From Candidatus Bathycorpusculum fermentans (GTDB taxonomy: Archaea; Thermoproteota; Bathyarchaeia; Bathyarchaeales; Bathycorpusculaceae), in the NCBI GenBank assembly GCA_009787175.1, contig WRGM01000160.1, positions 1-21,340 on the forward strand: a stretch of 21,340 nt of DNA, in the 5' to 3' direction. Of the stretch, positions 7,620-15,529 are shown in pieces. Within the stretch, counting starts at the first letter, position 1, and each line of letters opens with the position of its first letter. The position numbers were made by a program, and so were the translations under genes. The notes under the pieces are model-generated. The model was not told the origin of the DNA. It worked only from the letters and a program-made list of their open reading frames with translations, and did no database searches.

Positions 7620-7789
7620 CATTCAAAAGCTAATTCGTAAAAACTAAGGTATTCAAAAAAAGAGTTTTGCTATAATTTACGTAAAAAGGATATTTGGTCA
7701 TATCAGTGTTAAATATTGTCTTTTGTTTACATACATGTATTACATGTTTTATCGTTTTCATCGCTTGTCGCTATTTGATATTTGTTTTG

Positions 7790-8875
7790 TTAGGCTTTAA
7801 TAATTTTGTAATTTGAGGCTTTTTGCAGTCTATTCATAACGGCCAAACCTATTCCATCTAAAGGTACGCTTTCTGCTAAAATTATATCAACAGGACTTTC
7901 GTTAAAGTCACGTAGCTCCTTAAACAGATTCTTTGCTATTGTATTAAGGTTCAAGCGGCTACCCATGGATTTTATTGTGTTGGTTATTGCATATGCTTTT
8001 TGGGTTTCATCTGTTGCTAATATGCCTATTTTCTTGCCTTCGTGAGTGTACTGTTCAGATAAAGCAGTTATTTTAGAGATTATATCTTGAACTGCGCCGT
8101 CGATTAGTAGCATTTCTGCGTTTGGCGCGTAATGCTTATGTAACATGCCCGGAGAGCGTGCATGCTTGATTTCAATATTTTGTTTATAGTTAATAATGGG
8201 ATGCATTATTACATTGGGTAGTACTGCTTGTATGTCTTCAAAAGTTGTTGCGCCGGGTCGTAGTAATAAGGGTGGGTCGGCACTTAGGTCTAAAACGGTA
8301 GATTCTAAACCAATATTTGTTGATCCACCATCAAGTATTGCGTCGATTTTGCCGTTTAAATCGTTGTAGACGTGTTGGGCAGTTGTTGGGCTGGGTTTTC
8401 CTGAGAGGTTTGCGCTAGGTGCTGCGAGCGGTGTGCCACTTTGTTTTATTAATGATAGGGCTATATTGTGTTTGGGTATTCGTATTGCGACTGTGTCTAG
8501 ATTTGCAACGGTTTCTTTAGGTATTGTGTTAGAGCGTTTGAATATTAGGGTTAGTGGTCCGGGCCAGAATTTTTTCATTAATATTTCAGCGTTTTTTGGT
8601 ACTTCTTTTGCGAGCAGGTAAACTTGACTGTTATCAGCTATGTGTAAAATTGGGGGGTTGTCCATAGGTCTGTTTTTGGTTTTAAATAGAGCGAGTATTG
8701 TATTGCTGTTTAGGGCGTTTGCGCCTAGACCGTAGACTGTTTCTGTTGGGAAAGCGACTAGCCCGCCGTTTTGGATTATTTGTGTGGCTATTTGGATTTT
8801 TTCAGGCTCAGGATTTGCATGGTTAATTTGAAGCATAAGAGTTGTTTTAGGGTTACTTTCCTGTTTTGTGTGCAT
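7790..8875 (-). CDS. sua5: Sua5/YrdC family L-threonylcarbamoyladenylate synthase
   Basis: The protein makes threonylcarbamoyl-AMP from threonine, bicarbonate and ATP, the first step of t6A37 modification of ANN-decoding tRNAs. The YrdC domain spans about 25-215, with GGLVAFPTETVYGLGANA, the KxR motif in KTKNRP (Lys67, Arg69), FWPGPLTLIF, and SAN (Ser154, Asn156). It is followed by LLRPGATT and a linker containing SPGMLHKHYAP, then a C-terminal Sua5 domain; 361 residues is typical for the two-domain form. The ATG at 8875 lies about 40 bases downstream of a TATA-like element. A second in-frame ATG (MLQINH) 13 codons later is a plausible alternative, because the first residues are not conserved in character. 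Confidence 0.93.
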   Translation of the reverse strand: MHTKQESNPKTTLMLQINHANPEPEKIQIATQIIQNGGLVAFPTETVYGLGANALNSNTILALFKTKNRPMDNPPILHIADNSQVYLLAKEVPKNAEILMKKFWPGPLTLIFKRSNTIPKETVANLDTVAIRIPKHNIALSLIKQSGTPLAAPSANLSGKPSPTTAQHVYNDLNGKIDAILDGGSTNIGLESTVLDLSADPPLLLRPGATTFEDIQAVLPNVIMHPIINYKQNIEIKHARSPGMLHKHYAPNAEMLLIDGAVQDIISKITALSEQYTHEGKKIGILATDETQKAYAITNTIKSMGSRLNLNTIAKNLFKELRDFNESPVDIILAESVPLDGIGLAVMNRLQKASNYKIIKA

Positions 8876-8907
8876 AATCTTCGCCTTGCTTTAGGTTACC
8901 AGTTTAT

Positions 8908-8921
8908 GATTTCTATAAATG
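8908..8921 (-). promoter_or_regulatory. Probable TATA box of sua5
   Basis: The minus strand reads CATTTATAGAAA here, about 41 bases before the sua5 ATG. The 251-base gap between the divergent sua5 and cobZ starts otherwise shows no gene or repeat. Confidence 0.45.
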
Positions 8922-9082
8922 TATGCTATTGTAAACTATTTTTTTGTTTCCTACAGACATATTTTTTGGAGCTTATAAGGAAGTAATCATTTAGTTGGAG
9001 AATTTATTATGTTTATAGTTCATTTGGTGTTTTTAACGTTAGTATATTATGTTGGGATAAGATGGTGTGGTAGTTTTTTTTG

Positions 9083-9096
9083 ATAAAACTTTAAAG
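9083..9096 (+). promoter_or_regulatory. Probable TATA box of cobZ
   Basis: The AAAACTTTAAAG element is centred about 37 bases before the cobZ ATG. No ribosome-binding site is evident between them, so a very short leader is likely. Confidence 0.45.
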
Positions 9097-9126
9097 CAGT
9101 CAATTTAGTAAGTTATTACGATTTTT

Positions 9127-9609
9127 ATGGTAGATAGGGCAAATGTGCCGATGTTAAAGTGGCTTGAGCAGCGGGGTATTACTATGCAGGATCTTATTAA
9201 TGCTGCGCTTGAGATGTATGTGCCTCATCCGGGTATTGAGACACCTCAGAAGGCGGCTGAGATGTTAGAGGAGGAGCTTGTGGTTGCTCTTTCTGATCCG
9301 AATGTTGCGACTTTGATTACGGCTGCTTTTCATGCGCAGGATGATGCTGAGAAGGGGTTAATTCCTGGTTTGTCTGTTGAGTATTTTATGGGTCGTCCGG
9401 GTTTGGTTGCGGATGAGTTGTTTGGTATAGCTATTTCTTCGTATATTGCGGGGGCGAAGGGTATGTTTGAGTATGTTCGTTTTGATCAGGCAAAGCCTGG
9501 TGTTCTTAAGAGGCTGGGGCCGTTGACAAATGATCCTATTGGTGCGTTGATTGCGGGGGCGTCTTCGAATATGTATTCTCGGGCGGTTAAGGGCAAAGTT
9601 AGTGTCTAG
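9127..9609 (+). CDS. cobZ: Alpha-ribazole-5'-phosphate phosphatase, archaeal CobZ type (PgpA-like)
   Basis: This 160-residue protein follows the archaeal CobZ pattern: MLKWLEQRGITMQDLINAAL, MYVPHPGIET, EEELVVALSDPNVATLI, VADELFGIAISSYIAGAKGMFEYVRFD and KPGVLKRLGPLTNDPIGALIAG. CobZ, characterised in Methanosarcina mazei, removes the 5'-phosphate from the alpha-ribazole moiety during nucleotide-loop assembly and replaces bacterial CobC. The family is related to phosphatidylglycerophosphatase A, so a lipid phosphatase role is the main alternative. The cobS and cobY genes on the same strand 6 kb away favour the cobalamin role. The gene has its own TATA-like element and is followed by T-rich tracts, so it is probably monocistronic. 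It ends with TAG. Confidence 0.8.
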   Translation: MVDRANVPMLKWLEQRGITMQDLINAALEMYVPHPGIETPQKAAEMLEEELVVALSDPNVATLITAAFHAQDDAEKGLIPGLSVEYFMGRPGLVADELFGIAISSYIAGAKGMFEYVRFDQAKPGVLKRLGPLTNDPIGALIAGASSNMYSRAVKGKVSV

Positions 9610-9645
9610 TTTCTATTTTTGGTTTTTTTTGTTTTTGTGTTTTGT
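9610..9645 (+). terminator. T-rich terminator region after cobZ
   Basis: Several T-runs, including a T8, follow the stop codon. They end before the TATA box of the next gene at 9705, as expected for archaeal intrinsic termination. Confidence 0.45.
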
Positions 9646-9704
9646 TGGGTTATTGGTGATAGTTTGTTTGGGTTTTTTGTTGGTTAGGGGCGGGTTTACC
9701 GTAA

Positions 9705-9716
9705 CTTTATAATATT
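9705..9716 (+). promoter_or_regulatory. Probable TATA box of the GT4 gene
   Basis: CTTTATAATATT is centred about 36 bases upstream of the ATG at 9746, giving a leader of roughly 10 bases. Confidence 0.55.
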
Positions 9717-9745
9717 TGGGTGCTTGAGGTTATGGGGTTGGTTTC

Positions 9746-10918
9746 ATGGGTCAAACGTGTTTGTGTATTGTGTCGAGTGTATTTCTGCCGTCGGTTGGTG
9801 GGATTCAGATTGTTATATATGAGCAGGGTAGGAGGCTTCTTGGTGAGGGTTTTGGTGTTAGGGTTGTTTCGAGTCGGTTGCAGTCTTTGAGGGAGTATGT
9901 TATTGGTGGTTTGAGTGTTGAGTGTTTTGAGTCTATGAATTTGGGTTTTCGTTTGGGTATTCCTTATCCTATTCCTTCTGTGTCGAGTTTGCCGTTGTTT
10001 GTTAAGAATATTAGGAATTGTGATATTGTTCATGCGCATGGTCATCCGTATTTGTCTTCGTTTTTGGCGGCAAAGTTGGCACGGTTTTATGGTAAACCGT
10101 TTGTTTTGACTCAGCATAATACGTTTATTGATTATGCTAATGTTTTTAATCATGTTGAGAGGGCTAATGATTTAATTGTTGGTCGGGAGACTTTGAGGTT
10201 GGCTGATAAAGTTGTTGTTGTTAGTAATGCTACAAAGGATTATGTGTTAAGTTTAGGTGTAAAGCCTAGCTGTGTTGAGGTGCTTCTTAACGGTGTGGAT
10301 TTGGATCGTTTTAAGCCTATGGTGGGGGTTAGGGAGTTGATGCGTAAGAAACTGGGTGTTTTAGAGGATGATATGCGTGTTGTTTTGACTGTTAGGAGGC
10401 TTGTTTATAAAAATGGTGTTGACACGTTTATTGATGCTGCGCGTGTTGTTGTTGAGGATATGGGGTATAAAAATGTGCTTTTTGTTGTTGTTGGGAAGGG
10501 GCCTGATATGGTAAGTATTCAGAGGCAGATAGTAGGTATGGGTCTTGAGAGGAATATTTTGTTGGCGGGTTTTGTATCTGATGGTGATTTAGCTTCTTAT
10601 TATAATATGGCGGATTTGTTTGTTTTGCCTTCGAAGTCTGGGGAGGGTTTGCCGTTAGTTGCTTTGGAGGCTATGGCGTGTGGTTTGCCTGTTGTAGCTA
10701 CGGATGTTGGTGGTGTAGGTGAGGTTTTGGTGAAGAGTTTTGGAAAGCTCATTGCTGCGGATGATCCTGAGGCTATGGCAGAGGCTGTTGTAGAGTTTAT
10801 AAGTGTTAAGGATAAGGCTAATAATAGCAGTAATGAGTTACGTGCGGTTGTTGAGGAACGGTTTAGTTGGGATAGAAATGTTGCGCGTTTAGTTGAAATA
10901 TACGAAGAGCTTATTTAA
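9746..10918 (+). CDS. Glycosyltransferase family 4 protein (GT-B)
   Basis: This 390-residue protein has the two Rossmann domains of GT4 enzymes. The N-terminal acceptor domain starts CLCIVSSVFLPSVGGIQ (Gly18-Gly19 loop) and contains DIVHAHGH. The C-terminal donor domain has LTVRRLVYKNGVDTFIDA, VVGKGPD, the EX7E motif in GEGLPLVALEAM (Glu300, Glu308) and ACGLPVVATDVGGVGE. Retaining transferases of this type move sugars from nucleotide donors to lipids, lipid-linked oligosaccharides or other sugars at the inner face of the membrane. It begins a three-gene set with a GT2 enzyme and a one-helix DUF1616-like protein, which suggests glycolipid or N-glycan assembly. Donor and acceptor cannot be predicted. 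Codons are strongly biased to G and T. Confidence 0.9.
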   Translation: MGQTCLCIVSSVFLPSVGGIQIVIYEQGRRLLGEGFGVRVVSSRLQSLREYVIGGLSVECFESMNLGFRLGIPYPIPSVSSLPLFVKNIRNCDIVHAHGHPYLSSFLAAKLARFYGKPFVLTQHNTFIDYANVFNHVERANDLIVGRETLRLADKVVVVSNATKDYVLSLGVKPSCVEVLLNGVDLDRFKPMVGVRELMRKKLGVLEDDMRVVLTVRRLVYKNGVDTFIDAARVVVEDMGYKNVLFVVVGKGPDMVSIQRQIVGMGLERNILLAGFVSDGDLASYYNMADLFVLPSKSGEGLPLVALEAMACGLPVVATDVGGVGEVLVKSFGKLIAADDPEAMAEAVVEFISVKDKANNSSNELRAVVEERFSWDRNVARLVEIYEELI

Positions 10919-10958
10919 GTTAATAGTTAAGTAATGCTTCAGCATATAGGAAAAGAAG

Positions 10959-11651
10959 ATGTGCATGACTGCGAAGGTTGAGCTAGTATCGATAGTAATT
11001 CCGGTGCTTAATGAGGCGGGGAATATACTGGAAGTTGTTTCTGCTATTCATGATGGGCTAGATTATCCTAATGAGATTATTATTGTTGATGGGAAGTCTA
11101 CTGATGGTACCCAAGAGGTTGTTAAAAATACTGGTTTTTGTAGATTGATAGTTGAGCCTAGGCGTGGGTATGGTAGAGCTTTGAAGACGGGTATGGAGAA
11201 TGCTAAGGGCAATGTTATCATAATGGTTGACGGCGATGGCACTTATGAGGTAAGGCATATTGGGCGTTTACTTGATAAAATGGTAAAGGAAAAAGCGGAT
11301 CTAGTTCTTGCTACGCGTATGTATGATCCAAATAAGGCTATGGGGTTTTTTAATTTTGTTGGTAACAAGATTATAACGTTTTGTTTTGATTTTCTCTACA
11401 GTCAATATCTTAGTGATACTCAATCAGGTTTTAGGGCTATATCGCATGAGGCTATGGATAATGTAAAGCTTGTCGAGGGGGATATGGCTTTTGCAACTGA
11501 GATGCTTATCAAGTTTACAAAGAAAAATTATAAGATAGCTGAGGTTAAAAGTACGTATAAAATTCGCAGGTACGGTAAACCCAAGTTACAAAAGTTTAAG
11601 TCGACAATAGAGATTTTTACTACAATGGTTAAAGGTTTAGTAAATAAGTGA
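10959..11651 (+). CDS. Glycosyltransferase family 2, dolichol-phosphate sugar synthase-like
   Basis: This 230-residue GT-A enzyme contains VSIVIPVLNEAGNI (about 10-23), IIIVDGKSTDGT, PRRGYGRALKTGM, and the metal-binding MVDGDGTYE with Asp91-Gly-Asp93. The QSGFRA segment (about 154-159) and the length match catalytic domains of dolichol-phosphate mannose or glucose synthases. No C-terminal membrane helices are present, so it probably acts peripherally at the membrane, charging a polyprenyl phosphate with sugar. A good ribosome-binding site (AGGA, 7 bases) precedes the first of two close ATGs (10959; the other at 10965). It lies 40 bases after the GT4 gene and 4 bases before the DUF1616-like gene, so an operon is likely. 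Confidence 0.88.
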   Translation: MCMTAKVELVSIVIPVLNEAGNILEVVSAIHDGLDYPNEIIIVDGKSTDGTQEVVKNTGFCRLIVEPRRGYGRALKTGMENAKGNVIIMVDGDGTYEVRHIGRLLDKMVKEKADLVLATRMYDPNKAMGFFNFVGNKIITFCFDFLYSQYLSDTQSGFRAISHEAMDNVKLVEGDMAFATEMLIKFTKKNYKIAEVKSTYKIRRYGKPKLQKFKSTIEIFTTMVKGLVNK

Positions 11652-11655
11652 TCCT

Positions 11656-12162
11656 ATGGAAAACTATGACTATGATCAAACTAGTACATTAAAGTTTGAT
11701 AAAGGAAGTAGAAAGTTAGTAACCATGTTAGCGTTGCTTATAGTTATCTGCAGTATTGTTATAGTAAGTGTTATAATATATGCGCCTCGTTCTGAAGGGT
11801 ATAATGAAATGTACCTGATAAATATTCAAAGTCAAACAGGGGATAATTCTCCACAGAGTTTTATTGTAAAACAGAATAGTGTCTTTGATGCACAAATTGC
11901 TGTTGAAAACCATAAACCTACTTTGGGCAATTATCAAGTTCAGGTAAAAATTGTTGAAGACACTTTTAGTTTTCCAATAGATACTATAGCATATAAAACT
12001 TTTGAGTTCGCCCTAGATCCAGAGCAGGTGTGGAACTATCAGATACCAGTGGTTTTAGCTGAAAAAGGGGACTTTAGTATTGTCTTTGAGCTATTTGCTG
12101 AAAAAGAAGGAGTTTATAGATTCACAGACATTTACTGTGTCCTACACGTTACAGTGATTTAA
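11656..12162 (+). CDS. Single-pass membrane protein with DUF1616-like extracytoplasmic domain
   Basis: Of 168 residues, about 20 form a charged cytosolic N-terminus, residues 21-43 a hydrophobic helix (LVTMLALLIVICSIVIVSVI), and the remainder an extracytoplasmic beta-rich domain beginning EGYNEMYLINIQ. The domain's layout (NSVFDAQIAVENHKPTLGNYQVQVKI, ending in a repeated-strand region) resembles the C-terminal part of DUF1616 proteins, which are frequent in archaea near glycosyltransferase and surface-glycan genes. The GT2 gene ends 4 bases upstream, so translation is probably coupled. The role is unknown; presenting or anchoring surface glycans is inference. Its stop codon is 5 bases from that of the convergent Tes-like gene, so the two transcripts must overlap or terminate inside each other. 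Confidence 0.7.
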   Translation: MENYDYDQTSTLKFDKGSRKLVTMLALLIVICSIVIVSVIIYAPRSEGYNEMYLINIQSQTGDNSPQSFIVKQNSVFDAQIAVENHKPTLGNYQVQVKIVEDTFSFPIDTIAYKTFEFALDPEQVWNYQIPVVLAEKGDFSIVFELFAEKEGVYRFTDIYCVLHVTVI

Positions 12163-12167
12163 ACCCG

Positions 12168-13667
12168 TTAGCTTACATCAACAGCAGTAGCTACTTTTTG
12201 CCTGTTTTGCTGTTGTTGTTCCATGTATTCTTTTTCGATTTGTACTCTATGTACATTATTGTATGCGCAGAAGGGTATGATTTTTTTGTCAGGCGTAATA
12301 TAGTGAACTACGCATCGTCGGACACGGTTAACGTCAAAATTGTATGAGTCCATAAATGCCATGCAACCTAATAGGAATATTTGTTGCCGTATTTTTCCCA
12401 GAGAAGCGTATGAGGGAGAGATATGCATGCGTAAAATGCTGCTAAGCAGAGTAAATGTGCCAACTTCTTTTGTGACAACCAACATGCGCATAGATAGCAT
12501 AGCGCCCATAAATAGTGAGGTAAGCAGGGATAGTTTTCCTTTTGACTCAGCATTTTCAGCTGTCTTTCGGATATAGTTGAAGAATTTATCAAAGTTTACA
12601 AATTGATTAATTGGAAACATTTTACCATTTTTGGAAACGTATATCCAGTTTACTATACCGCATTGTGGACTGCAACTAAATAGTGGCCATGGCTTTTGCA
12701 TGAATTTTCGCATTATTTTAATGGGAGAGGTCATAACGGACATGGGGTATAGGTCTGTGGTTTTTATTTCACCGCTTGTTTGTTTTTCTACGTCTTCTGC
12801 AAAGCTCCATTCACGAAAGTTTTCGCGGAAGGGGTTCTCCGTTGCTCTGCCTGTGAAAGCTATGGGTTGGAATATTAGACCTCGTATGATGTCAGTGTTT
12901 TTAGCGGCAAAACGTATCATATCGCCGACTTCATTATCATTTAGGCTTTTCATAAGAGTGTTGACTAGGATTACTTCCATGTCGTATTTGCGGCAGATTT
13001 GTATGGCTTTTAGTTTAATGTCTACAAGGGGTAGGCCACGGATTTTTTTGTTAAAGTCTTCATTAAAGCTGTCAAAGGATAGGTAAACTATGTTTAATCC
13101 GTTTTCTTTAAGTTGTTTAGCTAATCCTGGTGTATCAACAAGGTGTGTACCATTAGTTGCTAGTATGGTCATGAATTTTAGTCGGTGCGCGGCGGCTATT
13201 ATTTCAGGCATATCCTCTCGTTCGAGGGGTTCTCCGCCTGAGAAAAGTATAGCGGGGGGCTTGGGGTTTGCTTTTGCGGCAAATTCTAACATATCTATGA
13301 GCGCTTCCTTTGTTGGCTCATAGTCATGGTCTTGATTTGGAAATGTTGAGAAGCATACTGCACATTTAAAGTTACAACGTTTTGTTACATCAATTACGCC
13401 TATTACAGTACCTGATGCATGGTTTTGACATGTTTCACAGATATATGGGCAACCTTCTGGGTTTTTTTGTGCGTTATGGTCGCCGAGGTATTGAAAGCTA
13501 TCGTATTTTGTCATATGCTCAAATATTGGTTTGCTTTGCCAGTGTGTTGCGTTAAAGTCGCCGTGTTCTGGGCATTGTTTTGTAATTTTTATTTGCCCTT
13601 TTTGCTCGTATAGTTGTGCATCAATTTTTTTTTGGCATTCGGGGCAGATGCTTTTTGTTTTGCTCAT
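12168..13667 (-). CDS. Radical SAM protein of the tetraether lipid synthase (Tes) type
   Basis: This 499-residue protein has four cysteine groups in the order expected for Tes (MJ0619-type): C8xxC11 with C32PEHG (rubredoxin-like N-terminus), CPYICETC (C73, C77, C80) with QNH after it, the radical SAM motif CNFKCAVC (C98, C102, C105) followed by FSGGEP (about 142-147), and a C-terminal part with LGCMAFMDSYNFDVNRVRRCVVHYITPDKKIIPFCAYN. Tes couples two archaeol chains at their terminal methyl carbons to form membrane-spanning tetraethers (GDGT). The start codon overlaps the stop of the UbiA prenyltransferase gene (ATGA), which is strong context for a lipid substrate. The family also has paralogues of unknown substrate, so the precise reaction is likely but not certain. 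Confidence 0.78.
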   Translation of the reverse strand: MSKTKSICPECQKKIDAQLYEQKGQIKITKQCPEHGDFNATHWQSKPIFEHMTKYDSFQYLGDHNAQKNPEGCPYICETCQNHASGTVIGVIDVTKRCNFKCAVCFSTFPNQDHDYEPTKEALIDMLEFAAKANPKPPAILFSGGEPLEREDMPEIIAAAHRLKFMTILATNGTHLVDTPGLAKQLKENGLNIVYLSFDSFNEDFNKKIRGLPLVDIKLKAIQICRKYDMEVILVNTLMKSLNDNEVGDMIRFAAKNTDIIRGLIFQPIAFTGRATENPFRENFREWSFAEDVEKQTSGEIKTTDLYPMSVMTSPIKIMRKFMQKPWPLFSCSPQCGIVNWIYVSKNGKMFPINQFVNFDKFFNYIRKTAENAESKGKLSLLTSLFMGAMLSMRMLVVTKEVGTFTLLSSILRMHISPSYASLGKIRQQIFLLGCMAFMDSYNFDVNRVRRCVVHYITPDKKIIPFCAYNNVHRVQIEKEYMEQQQQNRQKVATAVDVS

Positions 13668-14548
13668 AATAGTATTCCAACTAGTGTTTCAACTATCAAA
13701 GCTAAGGGGAGTAGGATCATAGACATTGTAACCATTCTTTCATATTTTCGTATGTTTTGTACTGTAGATGTGGATAGGGAGAGGCGTATGGAGGAGTAAA
13801 TTAGCAGTATGCTCCAGATTAGTATGAGGGGTAAATAGTATATTGTAAAGCCTATGTGTCCTGAGAGTTTTCCTATGAAATATGGTAATGGGGCAAGGAC
13901 TCCTGTTAGGAGGAAAAATAGTGCACCTACTTTAGTGGCGTTTATGCTGCCGATTTTTTGTGGTAATGTGGGGTATCCCACTTTTGTATCGCCGTCTAAG
14001 CTTAGAATGTCTCGTAGGACGTTTCCGCCTATTGTGCCGAAGGCTATTGGGTAGAGGCTTAGGGAGATAAGTGTGATTTCGTTTTGTACTGCTGCTTGTC
14101 CGAACATGAAGGCTGTTCCTGTTAGTACGCCAACGAGTATATTTGCGGCGAAGCCGGATTTTCGTTTTATAAGGTAGGAGTAGAAGAGTAGTAATATGGA
14201 GTCTATGGCAATTATTGCAAAACTAAGCCAGTTGATAAAATAGGACATTATCAGGCCGGCGGTGAAGAGTATGCTAGATATAGCTATTACTTGTTTGAGT
14301 GAGAGAGCTCCTGCGGGGATGGGTCGTTTGGGTTTTATTACGGCGTCGCTTTCGCGATCAAAATAATCGTTTATGGCAAATCCTGCGCTGGTGATAAATG
14401 CCATGGAGAGAAATATTAGCAGCATATCCTGTGGGGCAATCATGCTTTTTGTTATGGCAAATGCTGTAAGGAGGGATAGCCCGCCGGTCATTAGCCAGTA
14501 GGGCATTCTTAGAAGGGTAAATAGGCCCTTTACTGGTGATGTGCTCAT
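13664..14548 (-). CDS. UbiA-family prenyltransferase, probable digeranylgeranylglyceryl phosphate synthase
   Basis: This 294-residue polytopic membrane protein of the UbiA superfamily has two Asp-rich Mg/diphosphate motifs: NDYFDRESD (Asn60, Asp61, Asp64, Asp68) and RDILSLDGDTKVG (Asp180, Asp185, Asp187). About eight to nine hydrophobic helices separate and follow them, and KPKRPIPAG comes just after the first motif. In archaea the usual member of this size is DGGGP synthase, which adds the second geranylgeranyl chain to geranylgeranylglyceryl phosphate in ether-lipid synthesis. Start and stop overlap the neighbouring genes by four bases each (ATGA), giving an epimerase-UbiA-Tes operon that supports a lipid role over quinone or heme prenylation. 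Confidence 0.8.
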   Translation of the reverse strand: MSTSPVKGLFTLLRMPYWLMTGGLSLLTAFAITKSMIAPQDMLLIFLSMAFITSAGFAINDYFDRESDAVIKPKRPIPAGALSLKQVIAISSILFTAGLIMSYFINWLSFAIIAIDSILLLFYSYLIKRKSGFAANILVGVLTGTAFMFGQAAVQNEITLISLSLYPIAFGTIGGNVLRDILSLDGDTKVGYPTLPQKIGSINATKVGALFFLLTGVLAPLPYFIGKLSGHIGFTIYYLPLILIWSILLIYSSIRLSLSTSTVQNIRKYERMVTMSMILLPLALIVETLVGILL

Positions 14549-15480
14549 GCGATAATTTTCCTCTCTAAGACAATGTCTTTTATATTGTCTTCAAGTGTTA
14601 CCTTAGGTTGCCAATTTAACTCTTTCTTTGCGTTAGTGATGTCAAACCATATTTTGGTTACATCGCCTGGCCAAGAAACATTAGTTGTAGATACAACTGT
14701 TTTATTTTGTAGATTAAGTATAGTTAGTATCATATTTGAGAGTTCAAGTATAGAGGTAGTTTTTCCAAATCCGAGATTGTAAACTTTGCCATCCACATTG
14801 TCCATTGTGCCTATTTTAATAAGTGCATCTACTACGTCGGAGACGTGTATAAAGTCGCGGCATTGTTGTCCTGTGCCGATTATTTCTAATTTGTTTGGGT
14901 TTTTTGCGAGTTTGTCTATAAAATCATGTATTACGCCGTGGCATCTGGGACCGTAGACGTTGGCAAATCTGGTTATGGTAATGTTTAGACCGTATTGTTC
15001 GCGGTACATTTGGCAGTATTGTTCTCCGACGACTTTGGATAGGCCGTAGCATGAGAAGGGGTGGAAGCCATAGTTTTCGGGTGTGGGAAATATGGATGGG
15101 TTGCCGTATACTGCTGCACTTGAGGCAAAGATGACTTTTGCATCGTCTTTTCGGGCTTTTTCGAGTACGCATAGGGTGCCTTTTGCGTTTGTGTTAAAGT
15201 CGTCTAGGGGGTTTTCCATGGAGTAGGGTACTACGACTTGGGCGGCTAAATGGTAAATTAGGTCTGTTTTTTCTTGTGTATTTAGTGTTTTTTGGTCTAA
15301 GATGTCGCCTTTTATGAATTTGGATTTGGGTACATCTGTTACGTTTTCTATTTTTCCTGTTGACAAGTTGTCATATATTGTAAGGTTGTCTGTAAATGTT
15401 GAGAGTGTTTTAGATAGATGATAGCCGATGAATCCGGCTCCGCCTGTGACCATTATTTTTTTGTTATAGAGTTCTGTCAT
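14545..15480 (-). CDS. NAD-dependent sugar-nucleotide epimerase/dehydratase (GalE-like SDR)
   Basis: This 311-residue extended short-chain dehydrogenase has a Rossmann motif VTGGAGFIG (about 11-19), YDNLSTGK, HLAAQVVVPYSMENP (78-91), ASSAAVYGN and a catalytic YGLSK (Tyr145, Lys149), followed by RFANVYGPR and a C-terminal substrate region (FIHVSDVVDAL). This fits UDP-glucose/UDP-N-acetylglucosamine 4-epimerase-like enzymes; dehydratases are the alternative. I take the ATG at 15480 because it places the Rossmann strand at residue 8. The frame stays open much further up, but that part crosses the divergent cobS gene and its promoter. The gene overlaps ubiA by four bases. It may supply a sugar for lipid head groups (inference). 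Confidence 0.88.
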   Translation of the reverse strand: MTELYNKKIMVTGGAGFIGYHLSKTLSTFTDNLTIYDNLSTGKIENVTDVPKSKFIKGDILDQKTLNTQEKTDLIYHLAAQVVVPYSMENPLDDFNTNAKGTLCVLEKARKDDAKVIFASSAAVYGNPSIFPTPENYGFHPFSCYGLSKVVGEQYCQMYREQYGLNITITRFANVYGPRCHGVIHDFIDKLAKNPNKLEIIGTGQQCRDFIHVSDVVDALIKIGTMDNVDGKVYNLGFGKTTSILELSNMILTILNLQNKTVVSTTNVSWPGDVTKIWFDITNAKKELNWQPKVTLEDNIKDIVLERKIIA

Positions 15481-15497
15481 GTAAATCACGATAAAGG

Positions 15498-15511
15498 CTA
15501 TATTATTATCT
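15498..15511. promoter_or_regulatory. Shared AT core between the divergent epimerase-ubiA-tes operon and cobS-cobY
   Basis: Only 49 bases separate the two start codons. A single AT-rich block, CTATATTATTATC, sits in the middle. Its centre is about 25 bases from each ATG, the standard TATA-to-start distance in archaea, so it could serve both directions and yield leaderless transcripts. Confidence 0.5.
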
Positions 15512-15529
15512 GGTATGTAGTTATGGTAT

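Noticed and set aside
6453..7640. Plus-strand open frames opposite the thermosome gene
   Set aside because: They are by-products of the AC-rich + strand; the proteins are low-complexity Ser/Thr/Asn/Arg-rich, and the opposite strand is an unmistakable chaperonin.
7734..7748. Inverted repeat ACATG-TATTA-CATGT between the thermosome promoter and the sua5 stop
   Set aside because: AT-rich 5-bp arms occur easily by chance, and it is not placed near a start or T-run that would give it a clear role.
9707..10153. Minus-strand 148-codon frame opposite the GT4 gene
   Set aside because: It is an Asn/Arg/Thr-rich shadow of a strongly GT-biased coding strand, with no recognisable fold.
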